This document shows, in pieces, positions 1 through 11,376 of a DNA stretch of 64,000 bases. A program made the position numbers and the translations under genes. This DNA is from Kudoa neothunni (taxonomy: Eukaryota > Cnidaria), in the NCBI GenBank assembly GCA_964304625.1, contig OZ199840.1:3410001-3474000 (forward strand), in the 5' to 3' direction. The number at the start of each line of letters is the position of its first letter. The stretch's first letter is position 1. The notes beneath the pieces are model-generated. The model did not search any database and was not told the DNA's origin. It saw only the letters and a program-made list of their open reading frames with translations.

Positions 1-865
1 TATGTTTGAAAAAGAGAATAGAAAAGTTTTAATCTTATTAGACCAATGCCCCTCCCACCCTAAAGACATGAACGGACGGTCTAGAAAATATTAAATTTTT
101 ATTTTTGCCGAAGAATACTACATCAATATTACAGCCTTGCGATTTAGGAATAATTAACTCATTAAAAAGCAACTATAAAAAAATTCTCCAGTCGATTAGT
201 GTATTGGATGATAATGAATTAATATTAAAAAACTATACGTTATTCGATTGTTTAAAAACGTTAAAAAATGCTTGGAATAATGTTTCGAAGGAAACAATTA
301 TTAATTGTTTTAAAAAGTCAGGTGTTTTTGATTAAAATTATAAATATATGTTTAATAGCATCAACAACTATTCATGAAATTCAAGAATATGATAGCATTA
401 ATGAAGGTATTTTATCAAAAATTATTTCTCTAAAATTGACTAGACTCATTTGATGATGTATAATCTTCTGAAATTAACGAAAAGGATGAAACAGACAAAG
501 CCATAAAAAAGGTCCCTACAAAGAAAATTAGGGATGCAATACAAACTTTAAGGGAAACTTTTATCGCGGAAGAACCAGAAGGTTTATTCGACCTACACGC
601 TGTAATGGACCGACTGATCTCAATACTAAAAAAAAGAGAACTCCAAACTACCATAACGGACTTTTTTCACAAAAAATAAAAAGAAACCTCATTTAACAAT
701 TAACTTATATTTTCATTTCTCGATTCTATGCCTAAAAAATAGGTTAAATCATAAAAATACAATTTCCCTCAATGTGCACGCGCCAGCATCGATATTGCGT
801 ACTAATTTTGTATTGCGTAGTAAAATTGAATCCCCGATTTACTTCGCAATATCGAGGTTTGACTG
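1..865 (+). mobile_element. Tigger/pogo transposon, 3' part, decayed
   Basis: This is the C-terminal half of a Tigger (pogo, CENP-B-like DDE) transposase running in from the left edge. Residues seen are LLDQCPSHP (the third-acidic-residue block), then LPKNTTSILQPCDLGIINSL, which is diagnostic of the family, then a tail ending TITDFFHKK at about 679. There is a frame break near 90-110 and an in-frame stop near 459, so the copy is dead. The right end is an inverted-repeat terminus whose reverse complement starts CAGTCAAACCTCGATATTGCG. It ends at 865 and is followed by the TA target at 866-867. ATTGCG-type motifs repeat inside the end. The 5' end lies outside the window. The family call is firm; the exact terminus is inferred from similarity to known Tigger ends. 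Confidence 0.85.
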
Positions 866-867
866 TA

Positions 868-1879
868 ATCATCAGGCGTCGTGCCCAAAATACACTGAAT
901 AATATTCAATGGTTTATTAATCTTTATATTATAATTGCAATCTACAACAATTTCTTCCATTCAAGTACCCATGACGTCTAATGGGTGACCTTATCAATGA
1001 AAATACCTCCTCACATGGGTTCGAAAATAGTGAGAACGTGGGTAAATAATCAACTTCAGGAGCATAATTATCATGGAATTCTTGATTCGCGTGATGAAAT
1101 CTCACGTTATCCATATCCATTGCGATAACAAATCATTGTGTCCAACAATTTCTTCAATTTTTTTCAAAAACGTTTGAAAATTTGCCTCACAATGAACGAT
1201 TCCTTTGACACAAACGGCAAAGATCAGAGTTATATTCTTTCCTCGAATATTTCGAACAACAGAATTCGGAGTGACATCTCTTAACGCACGGCCATGAGTT
1301 CGCAGCATATGTAAGTTGAATGAACTTTCATCCACAAAAATTAATTTTTCATGCCTGACGTGAATTGGAAGATTTCCATACCATTCTACGCATTCTTTTC
1401 TTTGAAGTATGGTTCTGTCAGAATTTCGGCTTAATGGAACACTTCTCGTCATCCTAAAAGTGAGATTCAATGACTTTAGCCATCTCCACACGGTTGTTTC
1501 AGACACTCTCAGATCTAATTTCTCTGTCACCATAGAAATAGAAATTGTGCAGTCGTCATTCAAAACGACACGTCTCGCTCCTCCTCCTCTTTTCAGTTTG
1601 ATTATGGTATTATCGGATTCATTATATTTTATTACAATATTGCTAACAGTTGAAGTGCTCAGTTTAAAAAATTCTGCCATTTCAACTTGCGACTTGCCTT
1701 GTCGTTGACAAGACAACAAATTTTCTTTCTATCATCGCCGGTAATTTTACTGTATTTGACCGTCTTTTAATGCAAAATTAACTTGATAATTTAAATCTAA
1801 TCTCAATCTCGTCAAAATGTAAATTGCAGAATCCCAATTTTATTGTTGACGCATCCCAACTTGGATGTAAAACCCTGTA
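868..1879 (-). mobile_element. Tc1/IS630-type transposon, truncated
   Basis: A minus-strand transposase begins near 1750 with a helix-turn-helix (QGKSQVEMAEFFKLS, STVSNIV). It continues into a DDE_3 catalytic core with FVDESSFNLH (first Asp) and MDNVRFHH (second Asp), then SNPCEEVFSLIR (the acidic residue near the end). One frame change separates the 1102-1719 and 929-1120 parts, and the N-terminus carries another break. The outer (transposase 5') end is the inverted repeat at about 1850-1879, reading TACAGGGTTTTACATCC on the minus strand. The opposite end is missing: the sequence runs directly into the Tigger terminus at 865. This suggests the Tigger inserted into this copy. Family certain, subfamily not resolved. 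Confidence 0.85.
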
Positions 1880-1911
1880 TCACTTGATTTTATTTTTTCT
1901 TGCGCGAAATA

Positions 1912-2703
1912 CAGTAATCGATTGGTCGTACATAACCCCCTTAAGGATTGAGGAATTGTATGTACTTTTTGCGCAAGCGCACCAAAATATTTAAATACAG
2001 AACCAGCTATAACATAAATATTAATAAAAAGACAATTATTTTTTTTATTTAAAATTACGATTTAAAAATGAATAAATATCTGGAATAGAATCAGACATTA
2101 ACTCCCACTTTTTTGAGCCATGATGTTTAAAATATTTGCCAAGCCTTTCAAAATAAAGTAAGGCCACATCTGAAAGGCTCAATTTTTGATCGATAAAATC
2201 ATCATCCGTTTCTGAGTTAACGGGGAAGGACCATCATTGCGCCATTGTTATTTCTGTGGATTAGAGTGGACATCATTATAAACCACACTATTATGTATAT
2301 ACAACATGTTTCTATATTTATCCTTCATTTCTCAACAAGCTACCACATTGATGTAACTATAAAAACTTACTAAATGTTTAATCGTGGTAAAAAAAGAAAG
2401 GAACGTTGCTATAAGCTGGGATTATAATTGATTGTGCGCGCGTTCCACGGACACTTGTATTGTTCTCACATGGTGTCTTTCTTGCGTGATCTTAGAATAT
2501 AGCAAACGTTTAATTTAATCGCGCAGTCAAAGCAAGAAGCTACGTACGACCGATCCTCACGTGACTTATTTTTCGTACTAGGTATGTTTATAAATTATTC
2601 TAAGCGAGTAATAATAATATGAATCATTTTTGAAATCATTTGAATACGAGAAAACATTTTAATCTGTAAAATAACTAATGTACGTACGAACGGTCAATTA
2701 TTG
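1912..2703 (-). mobile_element. Tigger-like element, internally deleted, both ends present
   Basis: Both ends match as inverted repeats. The left end begins CAGTAATCGATTGGTCGTAC at 1912 after TA (1910-1911). The right end finishes GAACGGTCAATTATTG at 2703 before TA (2704-2705). About 16 of the last 21 bases agree. Only the transposase C-terminus remains (about 2050-2220 on the minus strand), with residues such as FIDQKLSLSDVALLYFE and a stop at the end. The 5' side, on the right, carries a second copy of the GTACG-type terminal motif at about 2550, directly after TCACGTGA. A second copy of this family lies at 46384-46811. The element cannot encode a transposase. Confidence 0.8.
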
Positions 2704-2749
2704 TAGCCCGAAGCAATCAAGATCTCATCCATCGGATTAAAAGGAATTA

Positions 2750-2820
2750 TCCTTTATATATATAAAAGAGGACTGTCGGTACGTTTGTTTGTTTGTTTGT
2801 GTGTGTCAGTGTGTGTATGC
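2750..2820 (+). mobile_element. Helitron-like 5' terminus, interrupted by hAT
   Basis: The sequence A|TCCTTTATATATATAAAAG is followed by TGTCGGTACGTTTGTTTG and a GT-rich tract. This closely matches the 5' end of the Helitron at 26955-28140 read on its own strand. The hAT at 2821-6065 follows immediately. Beyond the hAT, at 6066 onward, CGTACACGCACG resembles the continuation of that family (TACGCATGTG). No 3' terminus was found before the SMARCC gene, so the copy is truncated. Helitron assignment is by terminal style only. Confidence 0.55.
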
Positions 2821-5800
2821 CAGGCACGTGCCATGGGTAATTGCTCGGGGTAGGCAGCCGCTGCCTTGGTACAAGAAAATTGCAACTATTTATATCTGTA
2901 TATAGGAAACTAAAAAATATCGAAACTATAAATAATTTTTTAAGGAAATTAGTTTGGATTTAATATTTAAGAAATATTGTTCAATAAATTTTTTAATAAC
3001 TTTTTACCGGGAATTGTAATTCTTAGGTTGAATTTGTAGACTAAAGATAAAACATTAAAAGTATATATAGAATTTTTCAGGATTTTGAAATGTTTACTTG
3101 AGTAAATTAATGCATATGCGTGAGAACGCAATTAGTTTGAATTCTAACGATTTATTTGGAATATGGACGTCTCTTTATCAAATTAAATAGGCTACAATAA
3201 CAATCGAACGATATATTTTTATATTTTAACGATTGATATATCAAGAAATTAATAATACTTCATTCTTAATAATTATTATGGAGATCATATCTAGTTAACG
3301 CTATAAAACATTCTTTATTTAAATTTGCAACCCTGTCCTATGATACGTAAACATCTAAATTAGCTAATAAAGAGATTCTTTTACAATATTTTAGAGTCCA
3401 AACCAACAATGTTTCGATAGGACAAAATAAAGCGGATAAATTATTGATATATGTTAAAATTATAAAAATATTTGAAAGTTGGGTCTTGTTCCATCCTGTT
3501 AAGTCTTTCTTTTTCAGTCGATATTAATGCAAGGGAAGAAAGCCGTTGGTTTGCCATCCTGTTTCTTGTGTAGCTTTTAATTCGTTTCGATGCAGAAAAC
3601 GACCTTTCTACAGAAATGGTTGTTGCAGGAATCGTTAAAATTAATTGTAACAATTTGACAACTTCAGGAAATGTTTGGTCCAGCTGATTTTGGAAGATAA
3701 AATCGAGCCATTTTGCAGGGGACTTTTCAATGAATACATGTGTATTATAAATTCCTGCCAAATCAGCTTTCAGTCTTAAAATGTCAAAAAATTTTCCATA
3801 GTTCCTTTGCAGGCTTTCAAGGGCGCTCGTATCAACTTGACATGATAAATTGTCAAAGTTATTTACATTAATCAATGAAATAAATTTGAGATTTTCGACA
3901 TCATTAAATCTCGTTCTCAGATTCTTTACTATATCACTGACTATTGTATCAAATAATCTCGCTCTTTCATTTTTTATGTCACATTGAGGGCGAAGGATGG
4001 ATCTAATTAAGTTGTATTCTTGGCAATATTTTTCGAACTTATAATACAATAATTCAAATTTTGTGTGCATATCCTCAAGTTTTGTTATTGTAACATTGAT
4101 CCTTTCAATACAATACGCAATGTCTATCATTTTCGTCTGCAATATATTGAAGAGCGCGTCAGTTAACACGAAAATTTCATTGTATATCATCAGTAAAAAG
4201 TATGTTGAGTCGTTTTTTAGCCAATTGTAAAGTCCATTACTTCGAAGTAAAGTGTCTGAATCCCATAATGAGGGATTGCTGTTCATATTGTAGAAAAGTT
4301 TGCAAAGATCACCGTGATACTCTAATATCATCTGCACCAACTTTGAATTTGAATTCCATCTCGTTGCCGCTGCTGTTGGAATGCGTCTCCGCACAATTTC
4401 ATCAAGAAATTGGACCCGTTTAGTTGATTTTTTGAAAAAGGAGGAAAGTGCTTCATTGGTCTTGAAAAAACTCGTACAATCAGGGATAAATTTGGCCGAT
4501 TGTGACAACACAAGATTTAACTTATGGGCGTAACAGTGAGTAAACAGCGCGGTCGATATCTTTTGTCTAACTTTCGACTGAACTCCATTTAAATGGGAGG
4601 TCACAACTATCGCTCCATCATACGTTTGTGCGATTAATTTCTCTTCAATGTTGTATTTATATATGTTTTTAAATACATATTCCATTACACCATCCGCTGT
4701 TCTGTAACGTAGAATATCAAATCCAATGAAAACATCCTTAATTTTTGATCCCAATACGTATCTCAATATTGTCGAACATTGAGATGTGCATGAGATATCG
4801 GTCGTCTCATCCACTTCTATCGCAACGAACGGAGCCTGTGCTAATCCCTCTTTAATATTATTCTCCAAAACCATCTTTATAGCCTCAATCAGATCATTTT
4901 GAATCCTGTTGGAAATACCAGAAAAGACTGATGAATTCTGTAAGTGACAAGATAATTTTTCGTCGAATTTTGCGGTAAAACTCAACAACTCCAAATAATT
5001 ACCACGATTTAAAGACAGTTTGTGTTCATGATCACCGCGAAAAGCAAGTTCTTGTTTAATCAAAAAGCAAACTGCACGGATCAATGTTTTCAATATCTCT
5101 CTGTTATCCTTAACATTTTTATTGTGAAGTTCAATCGAAATATTTTTCTGTTGATCAATGAGACAATCTACTCGTACAGATCCAAATGTTTTCCATGAAA
5201 CTTGACTTTGATAGTGTGTTGCGGATCACTCATGTTTATTTAAAGCGATTGGCAAATTATTCAAGTCGAAATATCCTTTGACCCACACACTTTCACTAGT
5301 CACTGAAAAAAGCAAACATGGGAAGCAAAAAAGCCTTATTGTTGTAGCACACCCACATAACCACTCTTTTTTCTCATACCATGAAGTATTAAACGTCCTG
5401 ATAATTGTCTTATCTTTCAGTTGTTTAAGTTCTTTAAGATCAGGTGTCGGTCTACCATTACTTATAATTTGTAATTTATCTTCATAAGGAAGTTTTGAAA
5501 ACTCTTTAAGATATCCGATGTCCATATTTGAAGAGATTAAGTAAGATTAACAGAGGCGCGGGCTCTTCTTACAAGTAGGACAATAATTAGTATTAACTTT
5601 GGGCGATATATCCCAGTATAGTTGTCATATAGATTATCGTATTTTAAAAATTACCTTTAATTAAAATTAAGAAAAAATTGAAGAAACAAAACAATTTATT
5701 TGAATTAATAATGCACGCGCAACTGGAATATTTTAGAAAGATCACGTGACTCGCACGTAGGCAGAATTTATACTGCCTACGGTCGGCCATTAAAAACGCA

Positions 5801-6065
5801 GTGATGCGCAGAATGATGCGGCACATGCTAGTCACGAAATTTTACGTGGATTTTATACAACGATTAGAAGGCAGAGATGACGTGTGCCTATCTTGCTACT
5901 AATACCTCGAATTTTTTTCTAGCTTTATAATAATATTTAAATAATTATTGTAGTTTTGAGATAAAAGGAATTTTATCTTTAAAAATTAGTTAGTTAATTT
6001 TTTCCCAAATTTTATCCATCAAGGTAGGCAGTGCCTACCTTGCCTACCCTGACGGCACGTGCCTG
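2821..6065 (-). mobile_element. hAT transposon (ZMYM/TTF type), nearly complete
   Basis: The element is bounded by perfect 12-base inverted termini, CAGGCACGTGCC at 2821 and GGCACGTGCCTG ending at 6065. Imperfect subterminal repeats of GTAGGCAG/CTGCCTAC type lie just inside both ends. It carries one transposase gene on the minus strand (3441-5525). No clear 8-base target duplication is seen (GTGTATGC on the left, TCCTAAAT on the right). The insertion sits inside a Helitron-like 5' end. The good preservation of ends and coding region makes it the youngest-looking autonomous-type element in the window. Confidence 0.88.
3441..5525 (-). CDS. hAT transposase, ZMYM1-like, one internal stop
   Basis: A single reading frame of about 694 codons encodes a hAT transposase. 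The N-terminal TTF-type zinc finger includes FNTSWYEKKEWLCGC, FCFPCLLF and GYFDLNNLPIALNKHE. Then follow a DUF4371-like region with VAIEVDETTDIS, and the C-terminal hATC dimerisation block with ILTIPATTISVERSFS. One TGA codon at 5226-5228, right after NKHE, interrupts the frame; 44 open codons follow before the next Met at 5093. No other break was seen, so the copy is either recently inactivated or the stop is a sequence error. Codon use looks like the surrounding AT-rich DNA. Confidence 0.9.
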
Positions 6066-6648
6066 TCCTAAATAGCGTACACGCACGCGCGATGGAAATT
6101 TTTAATCCCAATAACTTTTACTCACAAGAAATACATGGATTTTATTCTTTAGAATGTGTTAAATTTAATTATTTATGAATAATACAAGCGAAGAGGTGGA
6201 CCAGGAACAATTTAACATAGTCAAAACCAGTTCACTCGAATAATATTTACCATGCAAATAGCCACTTTTTTCAATTAAAGGTTATCCAAATATTATCATT
6301 AAAACATTAAAAATTATAAGAATATAATATTAAAGTCCCTAAATGTTACAATTCGTAGAAAAAAACAAAGCGAGAAAGTTTTCGCGTATTAAATATATCG
6401 AAACATATAAGAGAGTAATTGCATAAATGTGCTTCAAAAAATCTCATTACATGAAATCATATTAGATATAATAAAACAAAAGTTTTTGAAAAGTCATGTA
6501 TCCTCATGATAAAAATGGTAATGGAAGATTACAATTGAAAGGGTGATAATGGTGAGATATTAACCCCAAACGAAAACAAAAATTAGGTCATCGAAAATAT
6601 TAAGTAAATCTTTGCTGATTAGATTGTTGATTGAAGTTGGTTGGTAGG

Positions 6649-9600
6649 TTATTGGGATTGACATTTAAGTTTGGTGGTTGTTGCATACCACTTTTTCATT
6701 GATTGTATATTAGATTGATTGATATCCACATTTTGTTGAGGTATGAATTGTTGATGATGGTATTGGCTGGTTGAAGCAACATCGGGCGCTACCATTAGGT
6801 TGGATTTGAAAGATTGGGACGGTATCATATAGTCATTGTTTTGAGGGGCAAGTTGTTGTCGAGATGGTCGAATCAAACGCATTCCGGAATTCGAATTGTT
6901 ATTCATATTACCGAAATGCATAGGTTGTTGGGATGGATTAGAGGATAAAGGTACCATAGGATTCATAGGGGAAAATGATACATTTGGCATTTGACCACCA
7001 TGTGATGATTGTTGTACATTAGAATTAAGCATTCCACTATTATCGGTACCGGTATTATTATTGCCCCCGATACCATCTCCAAGGTTGTTATTGTTGCATT
7101 GGTTCATGATCATGTTGAATTGTTGTTGTAGATAGAGTTGTTCTTTTAATGGGTCAGTGAGGGGGATAGAGCCTTGATTGGAAGGTGCTAAACCTTGTAG
7201 ATTGAGCGATGGTTTCATTGCCGTTTGGTAATAAAAGCCTCGCATCGATTGTGGAGCATTCGCAGAGGGTGAATTAAAATAAGCCGGATTCGATTGTTGT
7301 TGATGGATACTACCATCACGATTCATCATCTAAAATCAATTTTACATGCATAAATAGGTATCGAGCCAATCATACAGATGACATATCTGAATTGGGATCG
7401 AGTTGTGCAGGCACATTTGAAATATTTGGATTCACAGGAACTACAAACATCAACATATTAGAGCCAATAAACAGTCACTATTTATACTTCTAATATTTTG
7501 TCTATTTACAAACTGCGAATTGATTTGGTTATGTTGTTGTTGTTGTTGTTGTTGCATGTAAGAAGGGATAATAAACTGTTGGTTTTCATTAGAATTGTTT
7601 GGATTAAATTTGATTCCGGATGTATTCTGAGGTAGGATGGGATTACCGAGTTGGCTTGGACCAGAGCTTGGGGGTACACTCATTTGCCTTCCCATTTGGT
7701 CGTTGATTTGATTTCTGTCTAATACACCTGGAACATTTACATTTTGTGGATGAGTGAATTGTGGAATTTGCATTCCAGCTGACGATCCTGTGAAAGTATT
7801 TTGTTGCATGTAGTTAGTCTGGATTTGTTCATTTGGAGTAGATTGGTAGACCATATTAGCCGTATTTTTAAGTTCATTGTTAACAACATTTTTGTTTAAT
7901 GTAGGTGACGAGTCAATGACAGGATTATTAACAAAAGTTTGGCAATTTTTAAGATCATAAGCCGGATGATTTGAGGTTGGCACATTTAGATTTGCACTTC
8001 CAGGAAGTGTCGTGCTAAAGTTTTCGACCGGAGTTCCACCAAGCCCGGAACTGGGTATAGTGGAGGCGGCACCTCCAATTACTTGGAATGTATTGTCGAT
8101 CTCGGACTGAAAAGGTAGATGTTCGTTGGATTTGGTATTTGAATTTGCCACCGAGCTTTTGAACAGAGCGACATCATAATTAAAAGATTTAACCTCAGAC
8201 TGGAAGCGAATTCTCTCCTGAACCAACATATGTTTAAGTATTTTTAGCCTATCTCTCTCAACAATAAAAGCCTGTTCTATCTCATTTAACACTCTAAGTT
8301 TCTCATCGATTTTTTCTTTTTGTTTTACAACCACATCTTGTATCATTTCTTTCATTTGTTGAGTGTATTTTTCGCATCGTTCGTTTGCCACCACACACAC
8401 AGCAGCAACTGCCGAACTAACTCCTTTAACCACATTGGACACTTTGGAGATGTCGGTTTGTGTAGGCGGCGATTTAGATTTATTATTTTCTATGCTATCT
8501 GTGACAGAGTTAAGATTCTGGTCGGTGGACGAATCACCAAGCAGTTGAGTGTGTGCTTCCATGGCTGCTTTGCATGCGGAATTTAAAATCTTTGGATGAA
8601 CACAAGAAGCCAACGCACTGATCAACCTAGACAGAGGATGGTTGGGGTCATCAAGAAAGCAAAAATCATCCATCGTCTTATTGATTTTGTCCACTAAACA
8701 TTGGCACATTTGAAAATTGAATCTCACATCGAACCTACCTGGATCCAATGTGGCAACATCTGAAAAAATTTCATTATCAGCCAAGGTGAGATATTTCAAA
8801 ACACAATCTTTATCCGATTTGTCAGTGTTCACATGTTGAGCTATAAGGTCCCACTTTTCTCCATGCAATTGGACTCCCTAATAAAAAGTTTTTTCAATTG
8901 TATTCAAATCGATAACCAAATAATACCTCGAGCAACCTAGCAACATCTTCCACTGGCCATTCTGGAACAACCACACTCTCCTATCACATAACCAACAATT
9001 GTACAATTGATATCAACCACCGAAAAATCACTTTGCTCTCATCCAACACAGTCTCCAAGAAACCAGAAACACTAGAATTATTCTTTTGTGGTGAGTGAGG
9101 TTTTGAGTCATTATCATTATTAAAATTATCACCTAGCCACAAATTGGTACAAAAAACCTTATTAATGCATTACAAAATTCCTGTAGAATATTGACTTGAG
9201 AAGGAGAACCTTCACCCATCGAACAAGTGGTAGCAGTTATATTGTTATCGTCCTTGGTTGGTTTCTCCTCACATCTGTAATTTATAAGTTTCCATTGTTC
9301 CATAAAGGAAAACAATCGCATCAAAGTGCATGTTTCCAATGGGATATAATGTCTACACGTGGTAAGAGACAAATATCTTGAAGGATCAGAATGATAGAGG
9401 TCATATATTGTGTTTCTAACACTTATGTATCTAAAGCATTAGCGGTTGTAGTGGAAACACATCATCATTGGGCGCGGTAAAATTACTTAGAAGGAGTTTT
9501 AATGGTATGATCATGATTTAAAAAATCCTTGAATTCAACTTTTTCCACATCACTCATACTACAGATGGACAATGTTAGATATACAGTTGAGTTATTGTCG

Positions 9601-9938
9601 CTCTCATCATCATATACCTGTCGTACTCAAACCAATCAATATGAGTAGGCTTAAACCTCTTCCGGGGACATTGAACACTGCTGTCTATTCCATGGGTCTC
9701 ATCGGTATTAAAATTATCTTTTTGATCCTCTGTAATGCAGTGTTATAAAAATACACAATAACGAATGTCAATCGAAAAACCCACCTTTATTATTGTCAGA
9801 TGTGAGATTCTATAACACCGCATTAATAGATCAACAACACACACATATTACTGTAGAATCGGCGTCGATCTTCATTGGCGAAACGCTGAGCTTGTCTGCT
9901 TTTTCAGGTGAGACGCCAGACTCAATCTTCTGCGACAT
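6649..9938 (-). CDS. SMARCC: SWI/SNF complex subunit SMARCC (SWI3/BAF155-170)
   Basis: This is a scaffold subunit of SWI/SNF chromatin remodellers, acting in the nucleus. Ten exons fit in phase: 9938-9852, 9809-9785, 9729-9618, 9558-9487, 9430-9174, 9132-9032, 8980-8927, 8877-7488, 7440-7376, 7329-6649, with introns of 41-59 bases. A SWIRM domain is plain (WFEYD, then TIYDLYHSDPSRYLSLTTCR, then LMRLFSFMEQWKLINY), followed by a SANT-like domain (VARLLEGVQLHGEKWDLIA). Next come the conserved FLDDPNHPLSRLISALASCV block, a coiled coil (about 8170-8400), and a long Q/N/P-rich tail with a CAA-coded glutamine run near 7530-7556. The protein starts only about 65 residues before SWIRM, so the N-terminal module of animal SMARCC is missing. 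The last bases may be misread: after an A5 run near 6690, the +1 frame gives an N/Q/P-rich end (MQQPPNLNVNPNN..., stop near 6611) that fits the tail better than the current end. Confidence 0.92.
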
Positions 9939-10559
9939 AAATTTTTATTAAGCGCTTGCGCGACCTATTTGCAAATGTAAGTATTGGGTTTTTGAAAATG
10001 TGGCCGAGTCTTATTAAATAGAATTCAAGATAGGATACACTTAAAATATTAATAATTAAAAGTGGAAACAGAAAAAAGAACTGCGATGTATATATAATTT
10101 TTGAGTATTTGTCAAGATTGGAATAATTTGGAAAGAGTTTAATGATTATAAGTGTTTGGTTGTGGGTATTCAAATAATTTAAAATAAGTGCGATTAGTTT
10201 TATTACTAGCTCGGCAAAGAAACTTTTCACCATAGACGAAAACTAGCGCATGCGAATAATGTAAGAAACCGCTGTTTCAAATAGGTTCTCCACGAAGCTT
10301 TTATTTGATCGATTATAAACCGAAAACTTGTTTGAAAGGGATAATTTCAGTTTAGATTATAATTATCAGCTGTAAGTACCTCAACCGTTAATTATTCAAC
10401 AATTGGCTTAATGGAGCTAACTCTAATCTTTTATTAGGGGTTAGATTCCTGGATTTTACGAGTTTTCTATCTGCAAATTTTTATACATATGCGCGTAAAA
10501 TGAGTTATTGTCCAATATCTCATGGATATTGTGGATAGATGTGTTAATAAACAAACTAA
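9939..10559. other. 5' flank of SMARCC, no gene seen
   Basis: AT-rich intergenic DNA upstream of the SMARCC start codon. It contains a GC-bearing patch (GCGCTTGCGCG at 9951-9961) close to the gene start that could be promoter-proximal. No exon or repeat is recognised. Confidence 0.5.
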
Positions 10560-10605
10560 GGATTGGTGTGCTCACAACTTTGTGTTGTAGGGATTAAAAA
10601 TTACT

Positions 10606-10850
10606 GATCTCGTTTTAGCAGGTAGTGGCTATTTGCATGGATGGGAATATCTCCTAGAATACGTGAGATATTAGGAATTCGCTTTCAATTATGTATTAGT
10701 TTAAAATTTCCTAAAAAATGTGGAAATTTTTTAAAATCATTTTTAATGGAGAATTTATCGATTAAAACCATACTTTGACCATCTCTCATGGGACAAAAAC
10801 GTATATTTCTTGATTTAGTAACATTATTAAATGCCTTACAACATATGTTA
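10606..10850 (+). repeat. Dispersed repeat, copy A (inverted partner at 14490-14770)
   Basis: About 240 bases match, in reverse orientation, the stretch at 14490-14770. Shared landmarks in order are GGCTATTTGCATGG / GGTTATCTGCATGG, ATCTCCTAGAATACGT(G/A), TCTATTAAAACCATA-like and TTAGTAACATTA. The two copies are diverged by many substitutions and small indels. No coding potential, terminal repeats or target duplication are evident, so the class is unknown. From 10851 to 11350 nothing further is recognised. Confidence 0.7.
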
Positions 10851-11376
10851 GTGAATTAAGTTCTATGGTCTGCAATAGAATTGATTATTGCCATATTAGA
10901 CGTTGTGCACACAAACCATTGGCTGTATGCCTCACAATTTTAATAATTGTCATACATTGAGCGTTCATTCTCGTTTGATCTAAATTGTCTCATAAAATTC
11001 ATAGATTTTATTATTCCGTGAAATAATTTTATACGCTAAACCATTTGGTTACGTTGAATCTGTATGGTGAATTTAAAATGTGAATCTCCGTGAATACCCC
11101 TATTTTGAGAACTGTACTATTTAAGTCACGTTTCACTTAAATTAAAATATGCTAGATGTATCTATATTTATTTCTAGCGCATCTTTCTTCGTAACGACTA
11201 TACTAGATTCGTCTAGCTTGACTCATTACAAGTGCATGTATCGTATGATGAATCTGAAGATTCGATCAAATGATTATTAAAATAATTAATTCATTAATGC
11301 TGCCCTTGGTCTTGGTCAAGGGTAAAAATATGAACAATAAAATAAAATAAGACCAATGCTTCAGAAATTGCCTTAA

